A stretch of DNA of 64,000 nt from Nocardia cyriacigeorgica GUH-2 (GTDB taxonomy: Bacteria > Actinomycetota > Actinomycetes > Mycobacteriales > Mycobacteriaceae): NCBI RefSeq assembly GCF_000284035.1, contig NC_016887.1, positions 248,001 through 312,000 of the forward strand, in the 5' to 3' direction. The notes under the pieces are model-generated. The model was given only the letters and a program-made list of their open reading frames with translations. It ran no database searches and had not been told where the DNA came from. Made by a program: the position numbers and the translations under genes. Positions 27,919 through 38,249 of this stretch are shown here, one piece after another (within the stretch, counting starts at the first letter, position 1; every line of letters starts with the position of its first letter).

Positions 27919-28275
27919 TCAGCGGGCGGTGGCCTCGGCGGCGCCCGGGCCGACGGTGGCCCCTTCGAAGAACTGGGTTTCGCTCACCCCGAGCCGGGAG
28001 GTGACCAGTTCCAGCGCCAGCCGCACCACCGACGTCTCATCGGGCGCCACCACCTGCGACTGTTCCAGTCGGGAGGTGCCGCGCTCGACGCGGATCCGGC
28101 AGCGCCAGCCGTGGCCGGTGGCGTACGGCTCCGGTCGCCCGATCATCACGCGGACCGCGGCGCCGTCGACGGTGAACTGTTTGGTGGCCAGCAAATCGCC
28201 GGCGGCGGTGTCGGGCGCGATCATGCGACCGCGTCCGGCGGGGGTGAGGTGGCAGCTACTGGTCGTGTTCCCCAT
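27919..28275 (-). CDS. Conserved hypothetical protein
   Basis: A 118-aa protein with no recognised domain. It is polar and probably soluble, with a predicted strand-rich core (VDGAAVRVMIGRPEPY, then WRCRIRVERG) and a C-terminal helix. GGGAGA lies before the ATG at 28275. It is convergent with the NmrA-like gene (11 bp gap) and divergent from the PAP2-like gene. Confidence 0.62.
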   Translation of the reverse strand: MGNTTSSCHLTPAGRGRMIAPDTAAGDLLATKQFTVDGAAVRVMIGRPEPYATGHGWRCRIRVERGTSRLEQSQVVAPDETSVVRLALELVTSRLGVSETQFFEGATVGPGAAEATAR

Positions 28276-28453
28276 CGAAATCTCCCGGTCCCATGCGAAC
28301 GGCCTGGGAGTCGTGCTGCTCCCGTCGGGCACGACCGTAATCGCTAATGCCGAAATCAGCAACACATCAGCAAACGAGTTTACTCGCGTGTCACGAAACA
28401 GACTTCTGCCGGATGTGGACCGAGTAACCGCGTCGTGCATGGAAACTGGGTAG

Positions 28454-29443
28454 ATGGGCGTGCCAACGGCGGACGCTCCGGTCACGCAGCAGCAGCGACC
28501 GGCGCGGCGACTGTTTCGTAGCGGGGTCTGGGCGGGGTACCTGGCGGCCCTGGCCGTCGTCAGTGTCGTGTTCGGCATACCCACCGATCGCATCTATCAG
28601 GCCGCCTGGATCATGGTCGGCATCGCGGCCTTCAACCCCTATCGGCCGTGGCGTGAGCACCTGCGAATCCTGATCGACTGGGTGCCGTTGATCGCGGCAC
28701 TGGTGGTCTACGACCACACCCGCGGCATCGCCGACAAACTCGGGATGCCGGTGCGCGTGGAGGAGCTCGTCTCGGCGGAGAGCTGGCTGTTCGGCGGCAC
28801 CATCCCCACGGTGTGGCTGCAGCAGCACCTGATGACCGGCGATGAACGGCCGTGGTGGTCGATCCTCACCGGCATCGTCTACACCAGCCATTTCATCGTC
28901 CCGTGGCTGGTGGCCGCCATCTTCTATGTGCAGTCGCGCGGCCGCTGGTCGAAATACATGCGCCGCATCGTGCTGCTGTCGTATCTGGGCCTGCTCACCT
29001 ACATCCTGGTGCCCGCGGCGCCGCCCTGGTACGCCTCGCGGGAGGGGGTGATTCCCGAGGATGTCGGCCGGGTCAGCGGTTTCGGCTTCGGCATGGTCTC
29101 CTTCGACACCAGTGCCGATTGGCTGGAAGCACAAGGCAATCTGGTCGCCGCGCTGCCCTCGCTGCATGCCGCGTTCTCGCTGATGGTGACGGTGGCGCTG
29201 TGGCCGTTCGCGCCCAAGTGGTTCCGGGTGATCCTGGCGTTGTATCCGCCGGCGATGGCATTCACGCTGATCTACGGCGGTGAGCACTACACCATCGATG
29301 TGCTGCTCGGCTGGGCCTACGTCGGGGTGACGATCCTGCTCGCGCGGGCCTGGGAGCGGCGCAGGCCGCCACCTCCGGATGAACCACGCACGCCGCCGGC
29401 GGTCGAACCGGAATCGACCACCGACGGCGTGCGCGAGGGCTGA
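28454..29443 (+). CDS. PAP2-superfamily membrane protein, inositol-phosphotransferase-like
   Basis: A 329-aa integral membrane protein with about six helices. It carries the C-terminal PAP2 signatures ALPSLHAAF (SxxxH) and YGGEHYTIDVLLG (RxxxxxHxxxD-type, with Gly-Glu replacing the usual residues). Its closest architecture is the AUR1/inositol phosphorylceramide-synthase-like group found in mycobacteria, so it probably transfers a phospho-alcohol or phosphate on a lipid head group at the outer face of the membrane. A Pro/Glu-rich cytoplasmic tail ends the protein. The start ATG is at 28454. Confidence 0.84.
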   Translation: MGVPTADAPVTQQQRPARRLFRSGVWAGYLAALAVVSVVFGIPTDRIYQAAWIMVGIAAFNPYRPWREHLRILIDWVPLIAALVVYDHTRGIADKLGMPVRVEELVSAESWLFGGTIPTVWLQQHLMTGDERPWWSILTGIVYTSHFIVPWLVAAIFYVQSRGRWSKYMRRIVLLSYLGLLTYILVPAAPPWYASREGVIPEDVGRVSGFGFGMVSFDTSADWLEAQGNLVAALPSLHAAFSLMVTVALWPFAPKWFRVILALYPPAMAFTLIYGGEHYTIDVLLGWAYVGVTILLARAWERRRPPPPDEPRTPPAVEPESTTDGVREG

Positions 29444-29448
29444 ACCGT

Positions 29449-30153
29449 CTACTTCGTGCGCGGGGTGAACGGCTGATTGATCGTGGTGAAGTACTGGACC
29501 AGCGCTGCGATGGCCACCGGCGCGGTCACCAGGATCTGACCGGCGAGAGTGCCCAGTGCGCCGATGGCGAGGATGCCGCCGAGGCAGCCGACGGCCGCGG
29601 CCGGGATGAACGGCCCGAACATGCCGACGATCGACGCCGCCGCCACCGTGGCTCCCGCGATACCGCCGAGCACACAGCCGACGATGCCGCCGCCGATCCC
29701 GCCTACCATGGTGCCGATCGAGGCGCCCGTGGCGATGGTGTCCTTCAACCGGGTGAACGCCGCCACCTCGCGGTCATACGGTGTCGCCCACCGCGCCTGG
29801 TCCTCGAACGGCAGCGCCACCGGCTGGTAGACGGCGTGCTCGAGATCGAAGCGGGGCGTCAGGGTGGCGGTGCGGCCGTTGATCTCGGCGGCGATCGGGA
29901 AGAGGAAATCGTCGACCCGGAACTCGAGCGGCGTGCCGGCGAGCACGGTGCCGTCGGGCGCCTTGATCGCGAAGAGCCCGCCGTCGGCGCTCAGCGAACC
30001 CGAATCGATGCTGATGACGGTGTTGGACGGCGTGGTGGTGGCGGTGTAGTTCACCGCTGCCGGGGTGTGCGGGTCCGCACCGGCCGGTCCGACCGTGAGA
30101 ACGGTGGCTGCGACGGCCAGGGTGGACACGGCAGCGATCTTGCGCAAGAACAT
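29449..30153 (-). CDS. Secreted glycine-rich protein, paralogue 1
   Basis: A 234-aa protein with a Sec signal peptide (MFLRKIAAVSTLAVAATVLTVGP, cleavage near GADPHT). Residues 30-125 are a hydrophilic, strand-rich domain with KAPDGTVLAGTPLEFRV, DLEHAVYQPVALPFED and TATLTPRFD. Residues 135-215 are extremely Gly/Ala-rich hydrophobic segments (GIGGGIVGCVLGGIAGATVAA, FGPFIPAAAVGCLGG) that look like glycine zippers or membrane-inserting hairpins. A close relative is encoded at 38250-38957. The function is unknown; a cell-envelope or pore-forming role is only a guess. Confidence 0.78.
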   Translation of the reverse strand: MFLRKIAAVSTLAVAATVLTVGPAGADPHTPAAVNYTATTTPSNTVISIDSGSLSADGGLFAIKAPDGTVLAGTPLEFRVDDFLFPIAAEINGRTATLTPRFDLEHAVYQPVALPFEDQARWATPYDREVAAFTRLKDTIATGASIGTMVGGIGGGIVGCVLGGIAGATVAAASIVGMFGPFIPAAAVGCLGGILAIGALGTLAGQILVTAPVAIAALVQYFTTINQPFTPRTK

Positions 30154-30366
30154 CGGGCGAAACCTCCAGTGCGGCTGCTGATTCGAAGCTGGCGGTAACC
30201 CTCGCAGCCGCGGCTGAAGCCAGCCTGAAGCAAGCTGAACGCGTCTTCAGGAAGGGGGCCGCCGCGCGCGGCCATTCCGGTGCCGGATGTTCGCGAGTAG
30301 ACTCCGGAACCGGTGTTCGACGCGCGCGTTTTGTAGTGGGGGACCGGTACTACCAGGGGATTCGAC

Positions 30367-31083
30367 ATGGATACCCACACCGACGAGATCGCTGACGGCA
30401 TCTACCGCATCTCGACATTCATTCCCGAGGTCGGACCCGCCGGGTTCACCTTCAATCAGTTCTTCGTCGACGCCGAGGAACCATTGCTGTTCCACTGCGG
30501 CATGCGGGCGCTGTTCCCGCTGGTCTCCGCGCAGATCGAGCGGATCAGGCCGGTCGAGCAGCTGCGCTGGATCACCTTCGGTCACGTCGAGGCCGACGAG
30601 TGCGGCGCGATGAATCTGTTCCTCGCGGCCGCACCGCACGCCCAGGTCGCGCACGGTGAGCTGGGCTGCCTGGTCTCCCTCGACGATCTGGCCGACCGGC
30701 CGCCGCGCCGGATGGCCGACGGCGAGGTGCTCGATATCGGCGGCCGCCGCATTCAGCATTTCGACACCCCGCACGCCCCGCACAACTGGGAGGCGCGGGT
30801 GCTCTACGAGCAGACCACCGGGGTGCTGTTCTGCGGTGATCTGATGAGTCAGCTCGGCAAGGGTCCGGCCGTGACGGCCGCCGATCTGGTCGAACCCGCC
30901 GCAGTCGCTGAGGACGTCTTCCACGCGACCTCGCTCGGACCAGCCGTCCCCGCCGCGCTGTACCGGCTCGCCGAACTCCAGCCGACCACGTTGGCGATCA
31001 TGCACGGTTCGAGCTTCGTCGGCGACGGCGCGACGGCGCTGCGTGCCCTGGCCGAGGACTACGAGCAGCGGCTGGCCGCCTGA
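30367..31083 (+). CDS. MBL-fold metallohydrolase of the flavodiiron type
   Basis: A 238-aa protein with the metallo-beta-lactamase fold and the flavodiiron metal-site layout: H73-x-E75-x-D77 in FGHVEADECG, a His in TPHAPH, an Asp in LFCGDLMSQ and a His in IMHGSSF. It lacks the flavodoxin domain of true flavodiiron proteins. It could act as a redox enzyme with a separate flavoprotein partner or as a hydrolase. The ATG at 30367 follows GGGGA at a usable distance. The Mut7-C gene starts 10 bp after its stop and is probably cotranscribed. Confidence 0.84.
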   Translation: MDTHTDEIADGIYRISTFIPEVGPAGFTFNQFFVDAEEPLLFHCGMRALFPLVSAQIERIRPVEQLRWITFGHVEADECGAMNLFLAAAPHAQVAHGELGCLVSLDDLADRPPRRMADGEVLDIGGRRIQHFDTPHAPHNWEARVLYEQTTGVLFCGDLMSQLGKGPAVTAADLVEPAAVAEDVFHATSLGPAVPAALYRLAELQPTTLAIMHGSSFVGDGATALRALAEDYEQRLAA

Positions 31084-31093
31084 CAGTGCGGCC

Positions 31094-31876
31094 ATGACCG
31101 GCGGTGTCGAACTGCGCGTCTACGCCGAGCTGAACGATTTCCTGCCGCCGCAGTCGCGGTATCGGATGCTGTGGCGGCCGGTGCGCCCGCATCAGACGGT
31201 CAAGGACGTGGTGGAGGCGGCGGGGGTACCGCATACCGAGATCGACCTGCTGCTGGTCAACGGCGAATCGGTGGATTTCGGGCATCGTCCGCGTCCGGGT
31301 GACCGGCTCGCGGTGTATCCGGTGTTCGAGACCCTCGATATCGGCGCGCTCACCCGGGTGCGACCGCGGCCGTTGCGTGACCCGCGTTTCCTGGTCGACG
31401 TCAACCTCGGCGGCCTGGCCCGGCTGATGCGGTTGATGGGCCTGGACATCCGCTGCGAGTTCGCCGCCGACGACGCCGAGCTGGCGCGCATCTCGGCTGC
31501 CGAACACCGCATCCTGCTCACCCGCGACCGCGGCCTGCTTGCGCGCCGCATCGTCACCCACGGGGTTTTCGTGCGCGCGGATCGCCCGGAGGACCAGATC
31601 GTCGAGGTCATCACCCGGCTCGACCTCGCCGACCGGCTGGCCCCGCTCACCCGCTGCGTGCGTTGCGGCGGCCTGCTGGCCGAGGTCGACAAGAGCGAAG
31701 TGGCTGATCGGCTGCAACCGCTGACCCTGCGCTATTACGACACCTTCCGGCAGTGTCGCGGCTGTGGGCGCGTCTACTGGGCGGGCGCTCATCAGCGTCG
31801 GCTCGATGACCTGATCGCCCGCATCCGCGCCGGTGTGCAGGCACGCACGCGGGCCGCGTCCCGCGACGTCACCTAG
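31094..31876 (+). CDS. Ubiquitin-like/Mut7-C RNase domain protein
   Basis: A 260-aa protein with three parts. Residues 5-85 are a ubiquitin-like (ThiS/MoaD-shaped) domain ending LAVYPVFETLDIG. Residues 95-195 are a PIN-like Mut7-C RNase domain (FLVDVNLGGLARLMRLMGLD, then LLTRDRGLL), with acidic residues at the expected active-site positions. Residues 195-260 are a zinc ribbon (CVRCGGLLAEV, then CRGCGRVYWAG). It is thought to be a nuclease or RNA-binding protein. It sits 10 bp after the MBL-fold gene. Its stop shares a CTAG with the convergent lipoprotein gene. Confidence 0.85.
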   Translation: MTGGVELRVYAELNDFLPPQSRYRMLWRPVRPHQTVKDVVEAAGVPHTEIDLLLVNGESVDFGHRPRPGDRLAVYPVFETLDIGALTRVRPRPLRDPRFLVDVNLGGLARLMRLMGLDIRCEFAADDAELARISAAEHRILLTRDRGLLARRIVTHGVFVRADRPEDQIVEVITRLDLADRLAPLTRCVRCGGLLAEVDKSEVADRLQPLTLRYYDTFRQCRGCGRVYWAGAHQRRLDDLIARIRAGVQARTRAASRDVT

Positions 31877-32763
31877 CGTTCGGCGAACGGCACCGGAAGC
31901 TTGCCGAAGCGCAGCGAGTTGGCCAGCTCCCCGGCCGATTCGGCGGTGAAGTTCCCGGCGATCTGGGTCTGTCCGGCCGACGTCGGTGAGACGACCATCG
32001 GCGCGCTGACCACCACGGTGTCGACCACGAAAGCGATGCGTCGGTTCACGTTCTCGGTGGTGAGGGCCTCGAACCGGTCGGCGGCTTCGGCGGTGAACGT
32101 CACGTCGACCACATGGCGGGTCGACTGGGGATCGAGATGGGCGCGCGCATCGGAGATCGCGCGATTGTCGAGCACCGAGGGGCCGAGCAGCAGCACTTCG
32201 GAGCCGTCGGCGGCGCAGGTGACCAGCGGTAGCGCCGGATCGTCGGCGCCGCGCAGCGGATCGGTTGCGGCGCAGTCGAGTTCGGCGATGGCCTGTTGCT
32301 GTACCGCGGGATCGCTGCTCTGCCTGGAGATTCTGGCCGCGGTCGCGTCGGGGGCGGCCGGACCCTTGCCGGTCGGGGGTGCCGCGGTGAGCACCGGGCG
32401 GACGGTGAGCTCGCCGGTCTGCGCGAGTCTGCGAGCGGCCGCGCCGTCGTCGTCGGGGACGGTGATCACCAGCGTGTCGTCCTTGATCGTGACCGTCGTG
32501 CCGCTCAACCCCATACCGTCGGCACGCCATTGAATGATCTGCTTGGCCGCGCTCATGGTTTCCGGTGTGGGCGGTGTGCCGTCTGCGGTACGTGCGGTGA
32601 GGACCACGGGGATGCCCGGCGGCGCTTGGGTCGTCGAGGCGGGCGTCGTGGTCGGCTCGGGTATGGCCTGACCGGCGGTATCGCATCCGGTGATCAGGGC
32701 CACGCCGCAGATCAGCGTTACCGCGGCCCGAATCCGTCCGGACCGCACCCACGTGTTGCTCAT
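31873..32763 (-). CDS. SecD P1-like lipoprotein
   Basis: A 296-aa lipoprotein with lipobox LITGC (Cys27) after a basic N terminus. The middle and C-terminal part resembles the periplasmic P1 head of SecD: ISRQSSDPAVQQQAIAELDC-type segments, VTFTAEAADRFEALTTENVNRRIAFVVDTVVVSAPMV and the ending QIAGNFTAESAGELANSLRFG. It lacks the SecD transmembrane domain, so it is not SecD. It may act as a periplasmic partner of the Sec export machinery. It ends at a CTAG shared with the Mut7-C gene. Confidence 0.78.
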   Translation of the reverse strand: MSNTWVRSGRIRAAVTLICGVALITGCDTAGQAIPEPTTTPASTTQAPPGIPVVLTARTADGTPPTPETMSAAKQIIQWRADGMGLSGTTVTIKDDTLVITVPDDDGAAARRLAQTGELTVRPVLTAAPPTGKGPAAPDATAARISRQSSDPAVQQQAIAELDCAATDPLRGADDPALPLVTCAADGSEVLLLGPSVLDNRAISDARAHLDPQSTRHVVDVTFTAEAADRFEALTTENVNRRIAFVVDTVVVSAPMVVSPTSAGQTQIAGNFTAESAGELANSLRFGKLPVPFAER

Positions 32764-32834
32764 CGGAACCCCCCGATCTCGGCTGTGTCCGTCCGAGGGT
32801 AATCGACGGAGCCCGGCCGGGCCCACCGCAAACG

Positions 32835-32871
32835 AAAACCGGCCCGGTTGCTGATCGCATCCGGGCCGGTT
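32835..32871 (-). terminator. Terminator after tRNA-Ser(GGA)
   Basis: AACCGGCCCGG pairs with CCGGGCCGGTT around a 13-nt loop; on the minus strand it ends in TTTTCGTTT. It lies 9 bp beyond the tRNA 3' end. Confidence 0.85.
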
Positions 32872-32879
32872 ATCTGCGG

Positions 32880-32964
32880 CGGAGGATAGGGGATTTGAAC
32901 CCCTGAGGGCGTTAACCCAACCCGCGTTCCAGGCGAGCGCCATAGGCCACTAGGCGAATCCTCC
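32880..32964 (-). tRNA. tRNA-Ser (anticodon GGA)
   Basis: Acceptor GGAGGAT pairs with ATCCTCC. The anticodon stem CTCGC/GCGGG closes loop CTGGAAC with anticodon GGA (reads UCC and UCU). There is a long variable arm, and the T arm holds GGTTCAAATCC. The discriminator is G. A CCA is not encoded. Confidence 0.96.
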
Positions 32965-33051
32965 GTGGTGCAGCATACCGGCTGGACCCCGGCCGATGCC
33001 AAACGGGCCGGTCGCGGCGCTCATCCGCGCTGGTGCGCGGCGTGGCGGCGG

Positions 33052-34014
33052 CTATTTACGCAGGGCGTCGAGCACCTTCTTGACCTGTGCGCGGGCAGCG
33101 GCGTCGATGCCGTCGCGGTCGAAACTGCCCATCGACGAGACGCTGATCTCGACCTTGACCGAGATATTGCTGTCGTTGACGGCGACGATGTGATCGAGGG
33201 TGCTGGGAATGTAGTTGTAGGTGTGCTCCTGGGTGGCGTAGTAGCCGCGCTCGCCGATCCCGCTCACCGTGCCGTGGTCGTAGCCGGTGCCGGTGGTTCC
33301 GGTGTCGAACTGCTTCCACATGTCGAAGCGGGGTTCGTCCTGGTACTTGGTGTCGAAGGCGACCTCGAGCGACAGCGACGCGTCGCCGCCGTCCTCGCCG
33401 GGGTTGGTGTTCTTGGCCCGGCAGCTGAGGTCGCCGCCGCCGATGCTGTCCATCGGGCCGTCCTCTTTGTGCGTGGTCTCCTCGCGGTTGACCGCCCACT
33501 GCTCGAGCACGCTCAGGTCGACCAGTTCGCAGGCGTTGCCCTCCTTGAAGGCGTAGGCGCCTTCCCAGGGCTTGTCGCCGGAGTCGGACACGCTCGAGGC
33601 GATGGCGATCACACCGCCGATGACCACCAGCAGCACCACCGCGGCGATCGATCCGCCGATGATCCACGGAGTCTTGTTGCTCGACCGCGGCGGCGGTGGC
33701 ATGAAGCCGGCCGGCGGCACCGGCTGGCCGGGCGCCCACTGCTGCTGGCCGGACGGATAGGGGTTGGCGGCGCTCGGATACGGATTCGCGCCGGGGTAGG
33801 GGGTGCCTGCGTAAGGGTTGGCGCCGCTGCCGTACGGATCACCGGGCGGGTTCAGATCCGAACGCAGGATGGTCGGATCGGCCACCGGCTGATTCAGGTC
33901 CGAGCGCAGGATCGTCGGATCCGACCTGGACGGATCGGCCGCCGGACCGGTGTTCGGGGTCTCCCACCACTGCGGTTCCGGGCCGCCGCCGTCGGGCGGA
34001 TTCTGGTTGGTCAT
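33052..34014 (-). CDS. Membrane protein with Pro-rich head and extracytoplasmic domain
   Basis: A 320-aa protein. Residues 1-110 are Pro/Tyr/Gly-rich, with two copies of DPTILRSDLN and NPYPS/NPYAG repeats. One membrane helix (WIIGGSIAAVVLLVVIGGVIAIA) follows at about 118-140. The last 180 residues form an extracytoplasmic domain with two cysteines, NACELVDLS and LSCRAK, likely a disulfide. This is the layout of mycobacterial proteins of the DUF3558/DUF4352 kind, but the family is not certain. The ATG at 34014 follows GAGGGGA. Confidence 0.78.
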   Translation of the reverse strand: MTNQNPPDGGGPEPQWWETPNTGPAADPSRSDPTILRSDLNQPVADPTILRSDLNPPGDPYGSGANPYAGTPYPGANPYPSAANPYPSGQQQWAPGQPVPPAGFMPPPPRSSNKTPWIIGGSIAAVVLLVVIGGVIAIASSVSDSGDKPWEGAYAFKEGNACELVDLSVLEQWAVNREETTHKEDGPMDSIGGGDLSCRAKNTNPGEDGGDASLSLEVAFDTKYQDEPRFDMWKQFDTGTTGTGYDHGTVSGIGERGYYATQEHTYNYIPSTLDHIVAVNDSNISVKVEISVSSMGSFDRDGIDAAARAQVKKVLDALRK

Positions 34015-34036
34015 CTGTCGATCCCCTCGTGCGTGA

Positions 34037-35626
<1,590 letters not shown>

Positions 35627-35842
35627 GCCGGATCGTCGGCCGGTCCCGGTTCGGCGACGGGACGGGCTGCCCGATCTCGGCCGGCCGCAAACGGCCACTG
35701 CCGCATCGCCGTCCGCAGCTCGGGGCCGGGCCCGGCGATCTTGGCTCGGCCGCACGGCGTGGGCGACTCGGCAACCGATCAAGCCTGGAAACCAGGCTGG
35801 GCCGCGCGAGAGCGATACCGGTTGGGGTGTCTTCGACGTAAT

Positions 35843-35874
35843 GAACCCGCGGCGCAATTTCGCGCCGCGGGTTC
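35843..35874. terminator. Bidirectional terminator hairpin
   Basis: GAACCCGCGGCGC pairs with GCGCCGCGGGTTC, a 13-bp stem with a six-base loop, between the convergent aminotransferase and methyltransferase genes. Confidence 0.75.
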
Positions 35875-35889
35875 GTCGTCTCGATCGGA

Positions 35890-36747
35890 TCAGGCGGGCT
35901 TGTGGGCGAGCACCGCGAACATCGTCACCGACAGGTGGATATCGCCACTGGCCGCACCCGCGGCGAGGTCGGCCAGCAGCTGCTCGCGCTCGGCCTCGGT
36001 GATCGAACCGCGCGCCACCGCCATCGCCGAGATCCGCGAGACCAGCGCGCCCGCGCCGGCCGAACGTTCCTGAACCAGGGCGTGCGAGCCGATATCGTCG
36101 ACCAGCAGCCCGGCCTTGGTCAGCTGGCCGGGTAGGCGGCGGCCGGAGAACGGGTTGGTGGTCGCGGAGATGAGGGTGTCGATGACGCCGCGCACCACCC
36201 GGTGATCGCCCGGATGCACGAGGGCGGTGCCCCAATCGGCGTCCACGACCACGACCCGGCCACCAGGTTTGACCACCCGCGCGATCTCGCGAGCGGCGCG
36301 GTCGGGGGCGGTGAGGTGCTGGAAGACGCGTTCGCACAGCACCGCGTCGAAGGTGTCGGCGCCGAAGGGAATGCCGTAGGCGTCGCCAGAGTGGAATTTC
36401 GCCCGCGAGCCGAGCTGGGCGGCATTGCGTTCGGCCGCGGCCAGCAGGTGCGGGTCGGGCTCGACGCCGAGCGCGGTGCCGGTGGGTCCGACGGCCTCGG
36501 CGAAGGTGATGACCTCCGAACCGGTGCCGGAGCCGATGTCGACGGCGGTCTCCCCGGGACGCAGTGCGAGCGCCTGATGCGCCCAGTCGCGCAATCTCGA
36601 CAATCCGGGCAGCGCGGCCTGCAGGTCGCGCACGTCGATCAATTGTTCCTGGCCCGCCGAGTCGAAGCGGTCGGGACGTAACCCGAAGCTGTTCATTGGT
36701 GCATCCATCGTGGGTGTTGCGGATGTGGGTATCGCCGTTTGTGGCAT
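35890..36747 (-). CDS. SAM-dependent methyltransferase
   Basis: A class I methyltransferase of 270-285 aa. Motif I is AVDIGSGTGSEVITF, motif II includes FDAVLCERVFQHL and motif III is VKPGGRVVVVDADWG. It resembles the UbiE/arsenite-methyltransferase-like group used on small molecules. The substrate is unknown. Candidate starts are ATG at 36747, 36708 or 36696; none has a strong ribosome site and the core fold begins well after all of them. Confidence 0.87.
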   Translation of the reverse strand: MPQTAIPTSATPTMDAPMNSFGLRPDRFDSAGQEQLIDVRDLQAALPGLSRLRDWAHQALALRPGETAVDIGSGTGSEVITFAEAVGPTGTALGVEPDPHLLAAAERNAAQLGSRAKFHSGDAYGIPFGADTFDAVLCERVFQHLTAPDRAAREIARVVKPGGRVVVVDADWGTALVHPGDHRVVRGVIDTLISATTNPFSGRRLPGQLTKAGLLVDDIGSHALVQERSAGAGALVSRISAMAVARGSITEAEREQLLADLAAGAASGDIHLSVTMFAVLAHKPA

Positions 36748-36893
36748 GCGCCGAGCCTACGTGGGAAGATACGACCCCGTGTGATCGGAGTCACTACCGG
36801 CGAGTAGCATGCGCGGCTTCGTCCCGCCGGTGCGGACGACGTCGCCGAAGTGGGATGATCGGGGAACGTCCGGACCGCTAGGAGGAGCGCAGC

Positions 36894-37466
36894 ATGGCCA
36901 AGTTGACTCTCGCGCAGGAACCGGAGGCGGACGAGCTGCTGTCGGAGAGCTCGCTGGCCCTGGTGATCGGCATGTTGCTGGACCAGCAGTACCCGCTCGA
37001 ACACGCCTTCCGCGGCCCGAAGAAGATCGCCGACCGGATGGGCGGGCTCGATATCCACCGCATCGCCGAGGCCGACACCGCCGAGTTCGAGGAACTGTGC
37101 GCGACCCCGCCCGCCATCCACCGCTACGGCCGCTCGATGGCCCGCCGCACCCAGGACCTCGCGCGCTACATCATCGAGCACTACAACGGCGACGTCGAGG
37201 CCATCTGGACCCAGGGCGATCCGGACGGCAAGGAAGTACTGCGCCGCCTCAAGGACCTGCCCGGTTACGGCGACCAGAAGGCCCGCATCTTCCTCGCCCT
37301 GCTCGGCAAGCAGCTCGGCGTCCGCCCGAAGGGCTGGGAGGACGCCGCAGGCGCCTACGCGGAGCCGGGCTCGCGCCGGTCGGCCGCCGACATCGTCGAC
37401 GCGGAGTCGTTGCTGGAGGTCCGCGCCTTCAAAAAGCAGATGAAGGCCGCCGCCAAGAAGAGCTGA
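36894..37466 (+). CDS. HhH-GPD family base-excision-repair protein
   Basis: A 190-aa protein of the actinobacterial HhH-GPD type. It shows ALVIGMLLDQQYPLEHAF near the N terminus and a helix-hairpin-helix LKDLPGYGDQKARIF at about residues 118-132. The catalytic Asp of classical members is not clear after the hairpin (LGVRPKGWEDAAG), so it may be a variant glycosylase or a DNA-binding relative. It is short next to Nth/MutY and lacks their Fe-S cysteines. The start ATG follows GGAGGAGCGC. Confidence 0.85.
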   Translation: MAKLTLAQEPEADELLSESSLALVIGMLLDQQYPLEHAFRGPKKIADRMGGLDIHRIAEADTAEFEELCATPPAIHRYGRSMARRTQDLARYIIEHYNGDVEAIWTQGDPDGKEVLRRLKDLPGYGDQKARIFLALLGKQLGVRPKGWEDAAGAYAEPGSRRSAADIVDAESLLEVRAFKKQMKAAAKKS

Positions 37467-37546
37467 ACCGCCGGAACCGTCAGCGATGAATCGGCGGGCG
37501 TGGGTTCGTCTGCACAAGAAGAGGACGAACCCGAGGAGGTTGTGCC

Positions 37547-38107
37547 GTGCGGTCGCTGGTGATCACGCAGAACATCACGGTGGACGGTTCCATCGAAATG
37601 CTGGGGGATTGGTTCGATGCGCAGGGGGCGGGGGAGGCCGACAGCGCCGACCTGCTGGACGAGATGCACCGACAGAACAGTCGGTCGGGGGCACTGCTGC
37701 TCGGCAGGCGGACGTTCGAGGATTTCCGTGGCTACTGGCCGGAGCAGACCGACGACACCACCGGCATCACGGACTCGCTGAACGCGATCCAGAAGTACGT
37801 GGTGTCGTCCACGATGACCGATCCGCAGTGGCAGAACTCCACGATCCTGTCCGGCGATGCGGCGACGGAGGCGCGGGCGCTCAAGGAGCAGCCGGGAGAC
37901 GAGATCGTCGTGACCGGCAGCATCACCCTCTGCCATACCTTGATCGGCGCCGGTCTGGTGGATGAGTACCGGTTGTTCTGCTACCCGAGCGTGCAGGGCG
38001 GCGGCCGCAGGCTCTTTCCCGATGGATATCAGATTCCGAAACTGAAATTGCTGGAGTCCAAGAGTTTTCGTAACGGCGTGGCCTTGTCGACGTACGCGCC
38101 GGCCTGA
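37547..38107 (+). CDS. Dihydrofolate-reductase-fold protein, RibD_C type
   Basis: A 186-aa protein with the RibD C-terminal/DHFR-like fold: NITVDGSIEM at strand 1, LLLGRRTFEDFRGYW as the nucleotide-binding region, and VTGSITLCHTLIGAGLVDEYRLFCYPSVQGGGRRLF near the end. It is probably an NADPH-dependent reductase of unknown substrate. The GTG at 37547 is fixed by GAGGAGGT at 37533-37540. It is too short for RibD and lacks the deaminase half. Confidence 0.87.
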   Translation: MRSLVITQNITVDGSIEMLGDWFDAQGAGEADSADLLDEMHRQNSRSGALLLGRRTFEDFRGYWPEQTDDTTGITDSLNAIQKYVVSSTMTDPQWQNSTILSGDAATEARALKEQPGDEIVVTGSITLCHTLIGAGLVDEYRLFCYPSVQGGGRRLFPDGYQIPKLKLLESKSFRNGVALSTYAPA

Positions 38108-38249
38108 CCGCGCGAGCAATCCATCGAGCCACCCAGGCGTGGGCGGCTCGCGGCTTTGAAATCTCGCCGGATTTTAACCTCGGCGATGCACTCATTTGCG
38201 CCGATGCTGTTCCTCGGAAGTTGTCGGTGAGATGAGGGATTGCGTTTTC

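Noticed and set aside
37467..37546. Riboswitch before the DHFR-like gene
   Set aside because: Only a strong ribosome site is visible; no conserved fold or pairing pattern.
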